DNA of 57,016 nt from Pseudomonas sp. BMS12. Lineage in GTDB: Bacteria > Pseudomonadota > Gammaproteobacteria > Pseudomonadales > Pseudomonadaceae. Shown here piece after piece: positions 17,180 to 24,502 of the stretch; position 1 is the stretch's first letter, and the number at the start of each line of letters is the position of its first letter. The DNA lies in assembly GCF_001592875.1 (NCBI RefSeq), contig NZ_LSOF01000006.1, positions 47,323 through 104,338 of the forward strand, in the 5' to 3' direction. A model generated the notes under the pieces. The model saw nothing but the letters and a program-made list of their open reading frames with translations. It was not told the origin of the DNA and did no database searches. The translations under genes and the position numbers were made by a program.

Positions 17180-18343
17180 TCACTTGGTCTCGTTGAACAG
17201 CTCGCGGCCGATCAGCATGCGGCGGATTTCGCTGGTGCCGGCGCCGATCTCGTACAACTTGGCGTCACGCAACAGGCGGCCAGCCGGGTACTCGTTGGTG
17301 TAGCCGTTGCCGCCCAGCAGTTGGATGGTGTCGAGCGCCATCTTGGTGGCCATCTCGGCGGTGTAGAGGATTACCGCGGCGGCGTCCTTGCGCGATTCCT
17401 CGCCGCGGTCGCAGGCCTTGGCCACGTTGTACAGGTAGGACTTGGAGGCGTTCATGCCGGCGTACATGTCGGCCAGCTTGCCTTGCACCAGTTGGAACTC
17501 GCCGATCGACTGCTTGAACTGCTGGCGCTCGTGCACGTAGGGCAGCACCACGTCCATGCAGGCGCTCATGATCCCGGTCGGGCCGCCGGAGAGCACGGTG
17601 CGTTCGTAGTCCAGGCCGCTCATCAGCACGCGTACGCCAGCACCCTCGGCGCCGAGGATGTTTTCCTCTGGCACTTCGCAGTCCTCGAACACCAGTTCGC
17701 AGGTGTTGGAGCCGCGCATGCCCAGCTTGTCCAGCTTCTGGTGGCGAGAGAAGCCCTTGTAATCGCGTTCGACGATGAAGGCGGTCATGCCGCGCGAGCC
17801 GGCGTTGATGTCGGTCTTGGCATAGATCACGTAGGTGTTGGCGTCCGGGCCGTTGGTGATCCACATCTTGTTGCCGTTGAGTACGTAGCGGTCGCCGCGC
17901 TTCTCGGCGCGCAGCTTCATCGACACCACGTCGGAGCCGGCATTCGGCTCGCTCATGGCCAGGGCGCCGACATGCTCGCCGGAGCACAGCTTGGGTAGGT
18001 ACTTGGCCTTCTGTTCGTGAGTGCCGTTCTTGCGGATCTGGTTCAGGCACAGGTTGGAGTGGGCACCGTAGGACAGACCGACCGAGGCGCTGGCGCGGCT
18101 GATCTCTTCCATCGCCACCACGTGGGCCAGGTAGCCCATGTTGGTGCCGCCGTATTCCTCTTCCACGGTCATACCGAGCAGGCCCATGTCGCCGAACTTG
18201 CGCCACATGTCCATGGGGAACTCGTTGTCGCGGTCGATCTGCGCGGCACGCGGGGCCAGCTCGGCCTGAGCGAACTGGTAAACCGAGTCGCGCAGCATGT
18301 CGATGGTCTCGCCGAGACCGAAGTTGAGGGTTGGGTAGCTCAT
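17180..18343 (-). CDS. liuA: isovaleryl-CoA dehydrogenase
   Basis: FAD-linked oxidation of isovaleryl-CoA to 3-methylcrotonyl-CoA, the first committed CoA step of the leucine/isovalerate pathway. The 387-residue length is normal. Seen: FAD-binding [18 protein letters not shown] (about 152-169), the [12 protein letters not shown] strand, and the [13 protein letters not shown] segment whose Glu matches the catalytic residue position of isovaleryl-CoA dehydrogenases. C-terminal signatures are [20 protein letters not shown] and [16 protein letters not shown]. It lies 29 bp after liuR, so the two are probably cotranscribed from the LiuR-controlled promoter. Confidence 0.95.
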   Translation of the reverse strand: MSYPTLNFGLGETIDMLRDSVYQFAQAELAPRAAQIDRDNEFPMDMWRKFGDMGLLGMTVEEEYGGTNMGYLAHVVAMEEISRASASVGLSYGAHSNLCLNQIRKNGTHEQKAKYLPKLCSGEHVGALAMSEPNAGSDVVSMKLRAEKRGDRYVLNGNKMWITNGPDANTYVIYAKTDINAGSRGMTAFIVERDYKGFSRHQKLDKLGMRGSNTCELVFEDCEVPEENILGAEGAGVRVLMSGLDYERTVLSGGPTGIMSACMDVVLPYVHERQQFKQSIGEFQLVQGKLADMYAGMNASKSYLYNVAKACDRGEESRKDAAAVILYTAEMATKMALDTIQLLGGNGYTNEYPAGRLLRDAKLYEIGAGTSEIRRMLIGRELFNETK

Positions 18344-18372
18344 GGTTCCACCTGTGATTATCTTTGTAAGGT

Positions 18373-18771
18373 TCAGGAAGTAACTTTCTGATTTTTAATG
18401 GTTTCTGCCATTGCCAGCTGGCAGCGCTCCTCGGCGGTATCCAGTTCCAGCTGCATCTGGCGGATGTCGAGCATCTGCTGCTCCAACTGGCTGCGGCGCT
18501 GGTCGATCTTGGCCATGAAGGTCTCCAGCTGCTTGCGGTTGCCGCTGGCGGGGTCGTACAGCTCGATCAGCTCCTTGCATTCGGCAAGGGAGAAGCCGAT
18601 GCGCTTGCCGCGCAGGATCAGCTTGAGGGTGACCTTGTCCTTGGCGCTGTAGATGCGCTCCTGGCCGCGCCGCTCGGGGCTGAGCATGCCTTGCTCCTCG
18701 TAGAAGCGGATGGCGCGGGTGGTGATGTCCAGTTCGCGGGCCAGGTCGGAGATGGAGTAGGGGGCAGGCAT
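18373..18771 (-). CDS. liuR: MerR-family regulator of the liu operon
   Basis: A 132-residue MerR-type regulator from ATG 18769-18771; a longer frame upstream would translate the operator and is rejected. The N-terminal winged helix-turn-helix is [23 protein letters not shown] (about 4-26) with the following RRGQERIYS wing, then a coiled-coil dimer helix (about 80-120) and a short C-terminus. LiuR controls leucine and isovalerate genes in many proteobacteria. It is the first gene of liuRABCDE and is probably autoregulated, given palindromes 20-60 bp upstream. The effector is presumed to be an acyl-CoA intermediate; this is inference. Confidence 0.92.
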   Translation of the reverse strand: MPAPYSISDLARELDITTRAIRFYEEQGMLSPERRGQERIYSAKDKVTLKLILRGKRIGFSLAECKELIELYDPASGNRKQLETFMAKIDQRRSQLEQQMLDIRQMQLELDTAEERCQLAMAETIKNQKVTS

Positions 18772-18791
18772 GGAGGTTACCGTCGAGTGCT

Positions 18792-18832
18792 TTACGTTAA
18801 CGTAAGGCATGTTTACGTTAACGTCAACGTAA
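18792..18832. promoter_or_regulatory. tandem LiuR operator palindromes
   Basis: A perfect palindrome TTACGTTAACGTAA (18792-18805) and a second, longer one TTACGTTAACGTCAACGTAA (18813-18832). On the minus strand a TTGACG hexamer lies inside the second, and TACGTT 17 bp downstream inside the first. A MerR-type regulator could thus sit over the promoter. Confidence 0.85.
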
Positions 18833-18875
18833 TGACGGGGAAGCCGTCTGGAGGAGTGACCAGGACTCAACAGAA

Positions 18876-18898
18876 ATCGCGGCTGAAGCCGCTCCCAC
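18876..18898. repeat. REP-like unit, GGGAGCGGCTT family
   Basis: ATCGCGGCTGAAGCCGCTCCCAC. Its core GCGGCTGAAGCCGC is palindromic. Same family as at 22888-22980, 32788-32872 and 37976-38100. Confidence 0.8.
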
Positions 18899-18925
18899 GG
18901 GTAGGTCTTGTGGGGGTAGAAACAG

Positions 18926-18952
18926 AAAGCCCCGCAAATGCGGGGCTTTTTA
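18926..18952. terminator. intrinsic terminator, probably bidirectional
   Basis: AAAGCCCCGC-AAAT-GCGGGGCTTTTT. It lies 20 bp beyond the end of the minus-strand LysR gene (stop at 18973). The T-run is best on the plus strand. Confidence 0.85.
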
Positions 18953-18972
18953 TTCAATGGGTTAGCGGAAGG

Positions 18973-19899
18973 TTATGAGGTTATGCTTTCAGTCTCGGCG
19001 CGGGTGACCTGCTGGGAAATCTCGATGATCTGCTCGCGCATCCAGCGGTTGGCCGGGTCCTGGTCGGTGCTTTCGTGCCAGTACAGGTGGGTCTCCAGGG
19101 CTGGCACGTCGTTTACCGGCAGCGGCACCTGGTGCAGACCGTGGCGGCGGGCGAAACGCTCGGGCACGGTCATGGCCATGTCGGTGTTGAGCAGTACGCT
19201 GCTGGCCATCAGGTAGTGCTGCGAACGCAGGGTCACCTTGCGCTGCAGGCCCATCTTGCCGAGGGATAGGTCGACATAGCCGAGGCCGCTGCGACGGCTG
19301 GAGATCTGGATATGGGTCAGCGACAGGTATTCGTCCAGGCTCAGCTTGTCCTTGGCCAGCGGATGGCCGGGGCGCATGGCGCAGATATAGCGGTCTTCCA
19401 TCAGCTTGACGTGGCGCACCTGTGGGTCGGTGTTCAGTGGAGCATCCACGGCAAAGTCCAGGCGCCCGGCGGCCAGCTCCTTGGTGGTTTCGCGGCGCTT
19501 GGCCAGGAAGCTCTCGACCTGCACCATCGGCGCCAGGCGCTTGAGGCGCTGGAACAGCGGCGGCAGGATCACCGTTTCGGTGAGGTCGGTCATGCTGATG
19601 CGGTAGGTCTTGTTGGCTTGCAGTGGATTGAACGAGCGACTTTCCTGTACCGACACGCGCAGCAGCTGCAGGGCATTGCGCACCGGGCCGATGATGTTCT
19701 GCGCCATGGGCGTGGGCACCATGCCTTGCGCGGTGCGCACAAACAGTGGGTCGTTGAAGGTCTCGCGCAGGCGCGACAGGGCGTTGGACACGGCGGGCTG
19801 GGTGATGCCGACGATCTGCCCGGCACGGGTCAGGTTGGCTTCGGTATAGATGGCATCGAAGACGATGAAGAGATTGAGGTCTACCTTGTTCAAGTTCAT
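18973..19899 (-). CDS. LysR-family regulator beside acyl-CoA dehydrogenase
   Basis: A 308-residue LysR-type regulator. The N-terminal helix-turn-helix is ANLTRAGQIVGITQPAVSNALSRLRE (about 21-46), followed by the DPLFVRTAQGMVPT segment and a substrate-binding domain (about 90-300). The DLNLF-VFD N-terminus places it with the NodD/LeuO/MexT-like branch. It is divergent from the acyl-CoA dehydrogenase gene at 20043, with a 143-bp shared region holding a dyad (19946-19965). This layout matches a P. aeruginosa LysR/acyl-CoA dehydrogenase pair. It probably controls the dehydrogenase; the inducer is unknown. Confidence 0.85.
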   Translation of the reverse strand: MNLNKVDLNLFIVFDAIYTEANLTRAGQIVGITQPAVSNALSRLRETFNDPLFVRTAQGMVPTPMAQNIIGPVRNALQLLRVSVQESRSFNPLQANKTYRISMTDLTETVILPPLFQRLKRLAPMVQVESFLAKRRETTKELAAGRLDFAVDAPLNTDPQVRHVKLMEDRYICAMRPGHPLAKDKLSLDEYLSLTHIQISSRRSGLGYVDLSLGKMGLQRKVTLRSQHYLMASSVLLNTDMAMTVPERFARRHGLHQVPLPVNDVPALETHLYWHESTDQDPANRWMREQIIEISQQVTRAETESITS

Positions 19900-19945
19900 G
19901 GTCCGCTCCGTCGATTCGATGCCAGATCAAGCTTCATCGCATATT

Positions 19946-19965
19946 GCTTATGAATGTTGATAAGG
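19946..19965. promoter_or_regulatory. candidate LysR operator, CTTAT-N8-ATAAG
   Basis: Dyad GCTTAT-GAATGTTG-ATAAGGC with T-N11-A spacing typical of LysR boxes, in the middle of the divergent LysR/acyl-CoA dehydrogenase region. Confidence 0.55.
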
Positions 19966-20042
19966 CAGGAAAATAGCTTAGATAAATCGTGGGTGCTGTT
20001 CTAGCATCATTTCCACATCGAAGCCAACCACAAGGTATTCCC

Positions 20043-21272
20043 ATGGATTTCGCCTACTCCCCCAAAGTTCAGGAACTGCGTGAGCGCGTTACCGCCTTCA
20101 TGGACACCCACGTCTATCCGAACGAAGCCGTGTTCGAAGAGCAGGTCAACGAAGGTGATCGCTGGCAGCCCACGGCGATCATGGAAGAGCTGAAAGCCAA
20201 GGCCAAGGCCGAGGGGTTGTGGAACCTGTTCCTGCCGGAGTCCGAATACGGTGCCGGCCTGACCAACATGGAATATGCGCCGCTGGCCGAGATCATGGGC
20301 CGCTCGCTGATGGGCTCCGAGCCCTTCAACTGCTCCGCGCCGGACACCGGCAACATGGAAACCCTGGTGCGCTACGCCAGCGAAGCGCAGAAGAAGCAGT
20401 GGCTGGAGCCGCTGCTGGCCGGCGAGATCCGCTCCGCCTTCGCCATGACCGAGCCGGGCGTGGCTTCCTCCGATGCCACCAACATGCAGGCCAATGCCGT
20501 GCGCGAGGGTGACGAGTGGGTGATCAACGGCCGCAAGTGGTGGACCTCCGGTGCCTGCGACCCGCGCTGCAAGATCATGATCTTCATGGGCCTGACCAAC
20601 CCGGACGCACCGCGCCACCAGCAGCACTCGATGATCCTGGTACCGACCGACACCCCCGGGGTGAAGATCCTCCGCCCGCTGCCGGTATTCGGCTACGACG
20701 ATGCCCCGCACGGCCACGCCGAAGTGGTCTTCGAGAATGTCCGCGTACCCTATGAGAACGTGCTGCTCGGCGAAGGGCGCGGCTTCGAGATCGCCCAGGG
20801 TCGCCTCGGCCCAGGCCGCATCCACCACTGCATGCGCTCCATCGGCATGGCCGAGCGCGCACTGGAACTGATGTGCAAACGTGCCGTCAGCCGCACCGCC
20901 TTCGGCAAGCCGCTGGCACGCTTGGGTGGCAACATTGATCACATCGCCAACTCGCGCATCCAGATCAACCAGGCCCGCCTGCTGACCCTGAATGCCGCGT
21001 ACATGATGGACACCGTGGGCAACAAGATCGCTGCCAGTGAAATCGCCCAGATCAAGGTGGTGGCACCGAACGTGGCGTTGGATGTGATCGACCGTGCCAT
21101 CCAGATCCACGGCGGCGCTGGTGTTTCCAACGACACACCGCTGGCTTACTTCTACGCCATGCAGCGCACCCTGCGCCTGGCCGACGGCCCGGACGAAGTA
21201 CACCGCGCCGCCATCGGCAAGTACGAGATCGGCAAGTACGTACCACGTGATGCGATGAAAGCCAGCCGCTGA
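20043..21272 (+). CDS. acyl-CoA dehydrogenase
   Basis: A 409-residue FAD-dependent acyl-CoA dehydrogenase. The ATG at 20043 is chosen over an in-frame start 54 bp upstream because it aligns with the family N-terminus ([16 protein letters not shown]). Seen: [15 protein letters not shown] (about 137-151), the [13 protein letters not shown] strand, [10 protein letters not shown], the [13 protein letters not shown] segment with GPGRIHHC features of the ACAD10/11-like branch, and [19 protein letters not shown] near the C-terminus. Substrate chain length cannot be told. It is probably regulated by the divergent LysR; it is monocistronic, ending at a clear terminator. Confidence 0.9.
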   Translation: MDFAYSPKVQELRERVTAFMDTHVYPNEAVFEEQVNEGDRWQPTAIMEELKAKAKAEGLWNLFLPESEYGAGLTNMEYAPLAEIMGRSLMGSEPFNCSAPDTGNMETLVRYASEAQKKQWLEPLLAGEIRSAFAMTEPGVASSDATNMQANAVREGDEWVINGRKWWTSGACDPRCKIMIFMGLTNPDAPRHQQHSMILVPTDTPGVKILRPLPVFGYDDAPHGHAEVVFENVRVPYENVLLGEGRGFEIAQGRLGPGRIHHCMRSIGMAERALELMCKRAVSRTAFGKPLARLGGNIDHIANSRIQINQARLLTLNAAYMMDTVGNKIAASEIAQIKVVAPNVALDVIDRAIQIHGGAGVSNDTPLAYFYAMQRTLRLADGPDEVHRAAIGKYEIGKYVPRDAMKASR

Positions 21273-21288
21273 TCCAGGCTTGGCAATG

Positions 21289-21321
21289 AACAAGGCCCGC
21301 TGATGCGGGCCTTGTTGTTTT
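21289..21321 (+). terminator. intrinsic terminator after acyl-CoA dehydrogenase
   Basis: AACAAGGCCCGC-TGAT-GCGGGCCTTGTT followed by GTTTT, 17 bp after the stop codon. Confidence 0.92.
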
Positions 21322-21375
21322 CAGGTGGAGCGTGCTCGGGGCGGCTAGCCAGATTGACAGATGGGGCTGCCCCCA

Positions 21376-21456
21376 TTGGATCCCCGCATTCGCGGGGATG
21401 ACGAGGTATAGGCGGTGCTGCGTGGTCTGCGTCATTCCCGCGTAGGCGGGAATCCA
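21376..21456. repeat. REP-like pair, GTCATTCCCGC family
   Basis: TTGGATCCCCGC-ATTC-GCGGGGATGAC (21376-21402) and GTCATTCCCGCGTAGGCGGGAATCCA-type unit (21431-21456) in opposite orientation. Same family as 8193-8370. Confidence 0.82.
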
Positions 21457-21488
21457 GGCGGTTCAGCCAGCTCGAAGCAACAGGCCGC

Positions 21489-21677
21489 TCAGCTCGGATG
21501 CTCGTCGAGGCTCTCCACCTGAGCCTGCTCACGCAACCAGTCCAGGCGCATATGCAGCTGGGCAGCGAAGGTGCGTGCGGCCAGCTCCTCGTGGAAGCTC
21601 AGGGTGTGTCTGCCGAAAGTCACCACCCACAGCGGGCGACCTCGACTTTCGCGTCGTTCGATACGCACATTCGCCAT
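21489..21677 (-). CDS. small conserved hypothetical protein (62 aa)
   Basis: A 62-residue soluble protein (MANVRIERRESRGRPLWVV start) with Arg-rich N-terminus, a central beta-like WVVTFGRHTLSFHEE and a following amphipathic helix. No domain was recognised. Its ATG overlaps the terC-like stop by one base (TGATG), so it is translationally coupled to that gene and probably works with it or is simply co-expressed. High GC and strong codon bias support it being real. Confidence 0.7.
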   Translation of the reverse strand: MANVRIERRESRGRPLWVVTFGRHTLSFHEELAARTFAAQLHMRLDWLREQAQVESLDEHPS

Positions 21678-22663
21678 CAGGAATCACCCCGGCGGTTGCG
21701 GGTCTTGAGCAGCGACAGCAATACGCCACCGGCCAGCAGGCCAAACGTCACGCCAAGCGAGAGCAGGGCGGGAAGCTTGCCGATCCAGCCGTGCAGGAAG
21801 ATCTTGCCGCCGATGAAGATCAGCACCAGCGCCAGGGTGTACTTCAGGTAGATAAAGCGGTGCATCAGCGCAGCCAGGGCGAAGTACAACGAGCGCAGGC
21901 CGAGGATGGCGAAGATGTTCGAGGTGTAGACGATGAACGGGTCCTGGGTGATGGCGAACACCGCCGGCACGCTGTCCACGGCGAACACCAGGTCGGCCAG
22001 TTCGATCAGCACTAGGGCCAGCAAGAGCGGTGTGGCGTAGAGCAGGGGACGGTCGCTGCCGGGTGGCCGCCTGTGCGTGAAGAAATGCCCCTCATGCAGC
22101 TCATCGGTGACGCGGATATGCCGGCGCAGGAAACGCAGCAAGGGATTCTGCGCGAGGTCAGGGTGATGCTCTTCGCGGCTGAGCATCATCTTTACCCCGG
22201 TGAACAACAGAAAGGCGCCGAAGAGGTAGAGAATCCAGTCGAAGCGCTGCACCAGCGCCGTGCCCAACCCGATCATGATCGCCCGCAGCACGATGACACC
22301 GAGGATGCCCCAGAACAGCACCCGGTGCTGGTAGCGCCGGGGAATGCCGAAGAAGCCGAAGATCATCGCCATGACGAACACGTTGTCCATCGACAGCGAT
22401 TGTTCGACGAGAAAGCCGGTGTAGAACTCCAACGCGCTCTGCGCGCCGAGTTCATGCCAGACCCACAGGCCGAACAACACACCAACGCCGAAGTAGCCGC
22501 TGTACAGCAGCAGGCTTTCGCGCATCTCGATCTCGTGCTGGTCGCGGTGCAGGATGCCGAGGTCGAACACCAGCAGGGCGATGACGATGCCGAGGAAGCT
22601 CAGCCACAACCAGGTAGCCGTGCCGAGCAGGGGCATGCTGAGGAATTCGAGCAACTGATCCAT
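21677..22663 (-). CDS. TerC/Alx-family integral membrane protein
   Basis: A 328-residue inner-membrane protein from ATG 22661-22663, with a GGAGGG ribosome-binding site. About eight hydrophobic segments are seen, with the family acidic signatures FDLGILHR near residue 29, EQSLSMDNVFVMAMIF near 85 and ELADLVFAVDSVPAVFAIT near 216. TerC/Alx proteins are linked to metal ion (manganese) homeostasis, alkaline pH response and tellurite tolerance; which applies here is not shown. The upstream region forms strong stacked stems that could sequester the ribosome-binding site (see 22664-22733). Confidence 0.9.
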   Translation of the reverse strand: MDQLLEFLSMPLLGTATWLWLSFLGIVIALLVFDLGILHRDQHEIEMRESLLLYSGYFGVGVLFGLWVWHELGAQSALEFYTGFLVEQSLSMDNVFVMAMIFGFFGIPRRYQHRVLFWGILGVIVLRAIMIGLGTALVQRFDWILYLFGAFLLFTGVKMMLSREEHHPDLAQNPLLRFLRRHIRVTDELHEGHFFTHRRPPGSDRPLLYATPLLLALVLIELADLVFAVDSVPAVFAITQDPFIVYTSNIFAILGLRSLYFALAALMHRFIYLKYTLALVLIFIGGKIFLHGWIGKLPALLSLGVTFGLLAGGVLLSLLKTRNRRGDS

Positions 22664-22733
22664 AGGCCCTCCGTCGCTGTCGGTCAGACAGTGACTCCGA
22701 CATCGCGGCGAGAGTTCGCCGCCAGAGGGGCCC
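22664..22733 (-). promoter_or_regulatory. structured 5' leader of the TerC-like gene
   Basis: On the transcript, GGCCCCTC (22726-22733) can pair with the GAGGGCC of the ribosome-binding site (22665-22671) with one bulge. This encloses two hairpins: GGCGAA/TTCGCC-type stem at 22705-22722 and TGTCGG/CCGACA stem at 22676-22701. The layout is a three-way junction that would hide the start site. It lacks the conserved loops of the yybP-ykoY manganese riboswitch as I know them. Confidence 0.5.
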
Positions 22734-22773
22734 GGCGTCACTGGCGGCCGCCTTGCGCGGCCGTCCATGAATA

Positions 22774-22802
22774 AGGCTAGAGCGATTCCTGGGGCTCGGC
22801 AA
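22774..22802 (-). promoter_or_regulatory. candidate sigma70 promoter for the TerC-like gene
   Basis: TTGCCG (22797-22802), 17-bp spacer, TAGCCT (22774-22779) on the minus strand. Transcription would start about 105 bp before the ATG and include the structured leader. Confidence 0.45.
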
Positions 22803-22887
22803 TTGTGGGCGTGTGCCGCCGCTAATCTATGGGAGAGGCTGTCCGAGGATCAGGCCCGGAGGAACTTGAGCGTGCCAGCGGGTATCT

Positions 22888-22980
22888 GTGGAGCGGCTGG
22901 GCGGCACTCCGCTTCAGCCGCGATACAGGCGACGCGGAGAAGCGGCTTGGCTCCGTCATCGCGGCTAAAGCCGCTCCCAC
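22888..22980. repeat. REP-like units, GGGAGCGGCTT family
   Basis: GTGGAGCGGCTG-type and CTTCAGCCGCGAT arms followed by ATCGCGGCTAAAGCCGCTCCCAC, in the gap downstream of the 22981 gene. Confidence 0.78.
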
Positions 22981-24348
22981 TCAATACACCCAGACCTCGA
23001 CGCGGCGGTTCTTCAGGCGTCCGTCGTCGCCATCGTTGGCGGCTACCGGCATCTGTTCGCCGAGGCCGGTGATCTCGCGGAAGATCACGCCGCCCTTGGA
23101 CAGGTCCCGGCGCACGGCCATGGCGCGCAGCTTGGACAGCAGCGCGGCGCGCTCCGGGTCGCTCTTCACGTCCCCGAAACCGACCAGCACCACCTTGCTG
23201 CGCAGCTTGTCGTGCTCCTCGAGGTAGTCCAGCACGCGGCCGATGTCGCGCTGCGCCTTGTTGTCCAGGGTGGCGCTGCCTTCCTGAAAGCGGAAATTCA
23301 CCGACAGGCGCTGGGCCTCGTTGGCCAGCTTGCGATAGTCCTCGGGCATTTTCTGGCTGGCCGTAACCTTGATTGCCTGCACTGTCTGCGCAATGAAACC
23401 GTTCTTCTCGACGATGGCCTGGCCGGCCGGGCTGTGGGCGAACTGCACCAGCGAACGTACCCATTCGTTGGGGGTATTCGGCGGGCTGTAGAGGAACAGG
23501 CGCCGTGACAGCGGGTAATCCTCGGTGGCGATCAGCGTGGCCGTCGGTGGCATCGGCTGCGACTCGCCATCGGCAATAGCCAGTGCCTTGCTCTGCCGCA
23601 CATAGGGCAGGCCGATGAAACCGATGCCGTGCGGGTCCTGGCTGACCAGGTCGGAAAGCTGGTCGCTCGACTCGAAACGCTTGGCGTTCGCCGCCAGGCT
23701 CTTGCCGTGGGCGGTCAGCACCAGTTCCTTGAAGGTGTCGTAGGTACCGGACTTGTCGTCGCGAGCGTACACCGTGATAGCGCCCGGAGCACCGCCGAGC
23801 TCGGACCAGTCGCGAGCCTCACCGGAGAAGGCCTTGGCCAGTTGTTCGGTGGTCAGCGAGGTCAGTGGATTCTGTGGATTGACGATGATGGCCAGGCCGT
23901 CGATGGCGATCACCTGTTCGCCGTCCACGCCTTGCAAGTCGCCGAGGCTTTGCAGCGCCGCCGCTTCGCTGGCCTTGATCGGGCGCGAGGCGGCGGCCAG
24001 GTCGGCGCTGCCATCCTGCAGGGCGACGAAACCGGTGCTCGAGCCGTGGGCCGCGACCTGGACCTGCAGGGTGCGGCCGAGTTTGTCTTCGGCCTTCACC
24101 AGCTGCTCGTTTTCCGCACCAGCGGGCACGACGCGGATATTGCTGAACCCCTGGCTCTGGAACAGACCGCTGATCAACGCCGGCCCCAGCTTGGCGCCAA
24201 TGGTGTTGGAGCCCTGGATGCGCATCAGCGTGGTGGGCTCGGCGGCGAACACCGACCAGGGCAGGGCATAGAGGATGAAACAGAGGATGATCCAGGTGCA
24301 GGCCTGGCTCAGGAGGGGGCGATCACTGGCTGGCAGGGCGCGCGACAT
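22981..24348 (-). CDS. PstS-like substrate-binding protein fused to OmpA domain
   Basis: A 455-residue exported protein. An N-terminal hydrophobic segment (about 17-36, ending FAAEP) acts as signal peptide. A phosphate-binding-protein-like domain follows (about 40-310), with IQGSNTIGAKLGPALI and the STGF and DDKSGTYDTFKELVL segments. The C-terminal OmpA-type domain (about 345-455) has NFRFQEGSATLDNKAQ and the LKNRRVEVWV end that binds peptidoglycan in this family. It may anchor a phosphate- or other anion-binding lobe to the cell wall in the periplasm. No transporter genes sit next to it, so it is unlikely to feed an ABC importer directly. No clear ribosome-binding site was seen. Confidence 0.85.
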   Translation of the reverse strand: MSRALPASDRPLLSQACTWIILCFILYALPWSVFAAEPTTLMRIQGSNTIGAKLGPALISGLFQSQGFSNIRVVPAGAENEQLVKAEDKLGRTLQVQVAAHGSSTGFVALQDGSADLAAASRPIKASEAAALQSLGDLQGVDGEQVIAIDGLAIIVNPQNPLTSLTTEQLAKAFSGEARDWSELGGAPGAITVYARDDKSGTYDTFKELVLTAHGKSLAANAKRFESSDQLSDLVSQDPHGIGFIGLPYVRQSKALAIADGESQPMPPTATLIATEDYPLSRRLFLYSPPNTPNEWVRSLVQFAHSPAGQAIVEKNGFIAQTVQAIKVTASQKMPEDYRKLANEAQRLSVNFRFQEGSATLDNKAQRDIGRVLDYLEEHDKLRSKVVLVGFGDVKSDPERAALLSKLRAMAVRRDLSKGGVIFREITGLGEQMPVAANDGDDGRLKNRRVEVWVY

Positions 24349-24502
24349 TTAGCAGACACCTTATTCCGTGGGTGAGCTGGCGTGCCGGGGCGGCACGGGC
24401 GTTCGGGTGCGCGCAGAATAAGAAGGAATGGTTACGGAAAGATGACGAGGCGCAGCAAGAGGCCCTTGCCAGAGCTGCGCGCGTTATTTCTTCCGTGTTG
24501 AC

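Noticed and set aside
22664..22770. Classical yybP-ykoY manganese riboswitch
   Set aside because: The gene family fits, but the conserved loop sequences I know are not present; kept as an unclassified structured leader.
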